NCBI GenBank assembly: GCA_937894825.1
Contig: CALCQT010000487.1
Span: 1 to 6,181 of the forward strand
Source: an uncultured Anaerolineaceae bacterium
GTDB taxonomy: Bacteria; Chloroflexota; Anaerolineae; Anaerolineales; Anaerolineaceae
Length of the DNA: 6,181 nt
Direction: 5' to 3'
The notes below the pieces were generated by a model. That model was given only the letters and a program-made list of their open reading frames with translations. It made no database searches and was not told the origin of the DNA. The first letter of the stretch is position 1; every line of letters begins with the position of its first letter. Both the position numbers and the translations under genes were made by a program. Of this stretch, positions 5,903-6,181 are shown one piece after another.

Positions 5903-6133
5903 ATGCCCTATTCCGATCGGATGCAGCACAACCACCTCTATTCGGTGTTTTTTGCGCCGCGCGGGCTGATCCGCATGGCGGATCTGGGCATGCAGGTGGC
6001 ACAGCAATATTTGAGCCCTTTTGATAAAGTGATCGGCCTGGTCGGCGAGGCCGGCAGCGGTAAAAGCATGTTCATCAAAGGCATGTTTCCGGGGTTGGAA
6101 CTGACCAATGACGACGACGGCGTGAACGCGTGA
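5903..6133 (+). CDS. P-loop NTPase of the methylaspartate operon, N-terminal fragment, interrupted
   Basis: The frame gives 76 residues with a clear Walker A motif, GLVGEAGSGKS (45-55; K54, S55), followed by MFIKGMFPGLELTNDDDGVN. An aromatic N-terminal block, HLYSVFFAPRG, precedes it. From memory this matches a family annotated as containing an alanine-tRNA synthetase second additional domain, several hundred residues long and found in glutamate mutase/methylaspartase clusters; I recall the homologs reading on with VRPLPLL after NDDDGVN. Here the frame stops at 6131-6133 one codon after that motif, before any Walker B or later domain. The +1 frame is open from 6126 to the window end and would read RDAKGRKIYGILSNLQI. 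So the gene is broken, has a sequencing frameshift, or hits an insertion or assembly junction. The ATP-binding role is supported; the partner is unknown. Confidence 0.7.
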   Translation: MPYSDRMQHNHLYSVFFAPRGLIRMADLGMQVAQQYLSPFDKVIGLVGEAGSGKSMFIKGMFPGLELTNDDDGVNA

Positions 6134-6181
6134 TGCCAAAGGCCGAAAGATATACGGCATACTGAGCAATTTGCAGATCAC

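Overview
The window carries most of a glutamate-fermentation operon of the methylaspartate pathway, with every gene on the + strand. In order it holds the C-terminal two thirds of the reactivase-like protein GlmL/MutL, the catalytic E subunit of B12-dependent glutamate mutase (glmE), 3-methylaspartate ammonia-lyase (mal), an AtuA/DUF1446-family protein, a small DUF4387 protein, and the start of a P-loop NTPase that is interrupted 48 bases before the window ends. GlmE moves the carbon skeleton of L-glutamate to (2S,3S)-3-methylaspartate. Mal then removes ammonia to give mesaconate. The next expected steps are mesaconate to citramalate, then acetate plus pyruvate; no recognised enzyme for them is visible. 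The B12-binding subunit glmS is also absent and would be expected upstream of glmL.

The pathway indicates an anaerobic amino-acid-fermenting bacterium. GlmE aligns with my memory of the Clostridium cochlearium enzyme without a numbering shift at the active-site residues, and three junctions have strong AGGAGG-type ribosome binding sites. A Clostridia-like Bacillota member is therefore the best guess. The genes are moderately GC-rich and other anaerobic phyla cannot be excluded.

Layout: 3-920 glmL (5' end outside the window); 892-2340 glmE, overlapping glmL by 29 nt; 2341-2937 a long non-coding gap; 2938-4173 mal; 4198-5559 atuA-like; 5574-5891 DUF4387; 5903-6133 interrupted P-loop gene. Gaps after mal are only 11-24 nt and each start there has a well-placed Shine-Dalgarno sequence, so mal onward looks like one tightly coupled unit.

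The unusual part is the 597-nt gap between glmE and mal. Almost all of it folds on itself. It contains three copies (R1-R3) of a 41-bp palindrome with arms CTTTTGACACCC. It contains two inverted copies of a REP/BIME-like element that share both ends but carry different hairpin cores. It also has a foldback between those two copies and a perfect 22-bp hairpin with a GAA loop. The outermost copy R3 abuts mal and may supply a promoter, so the element may split or re-regulate the operon. I see no protein gene or cobalamin riboswitch in this gap. The second oddity is the abrupt end of the P-loop gene just after its Walker A region, where the +1 frame is open to the window end.
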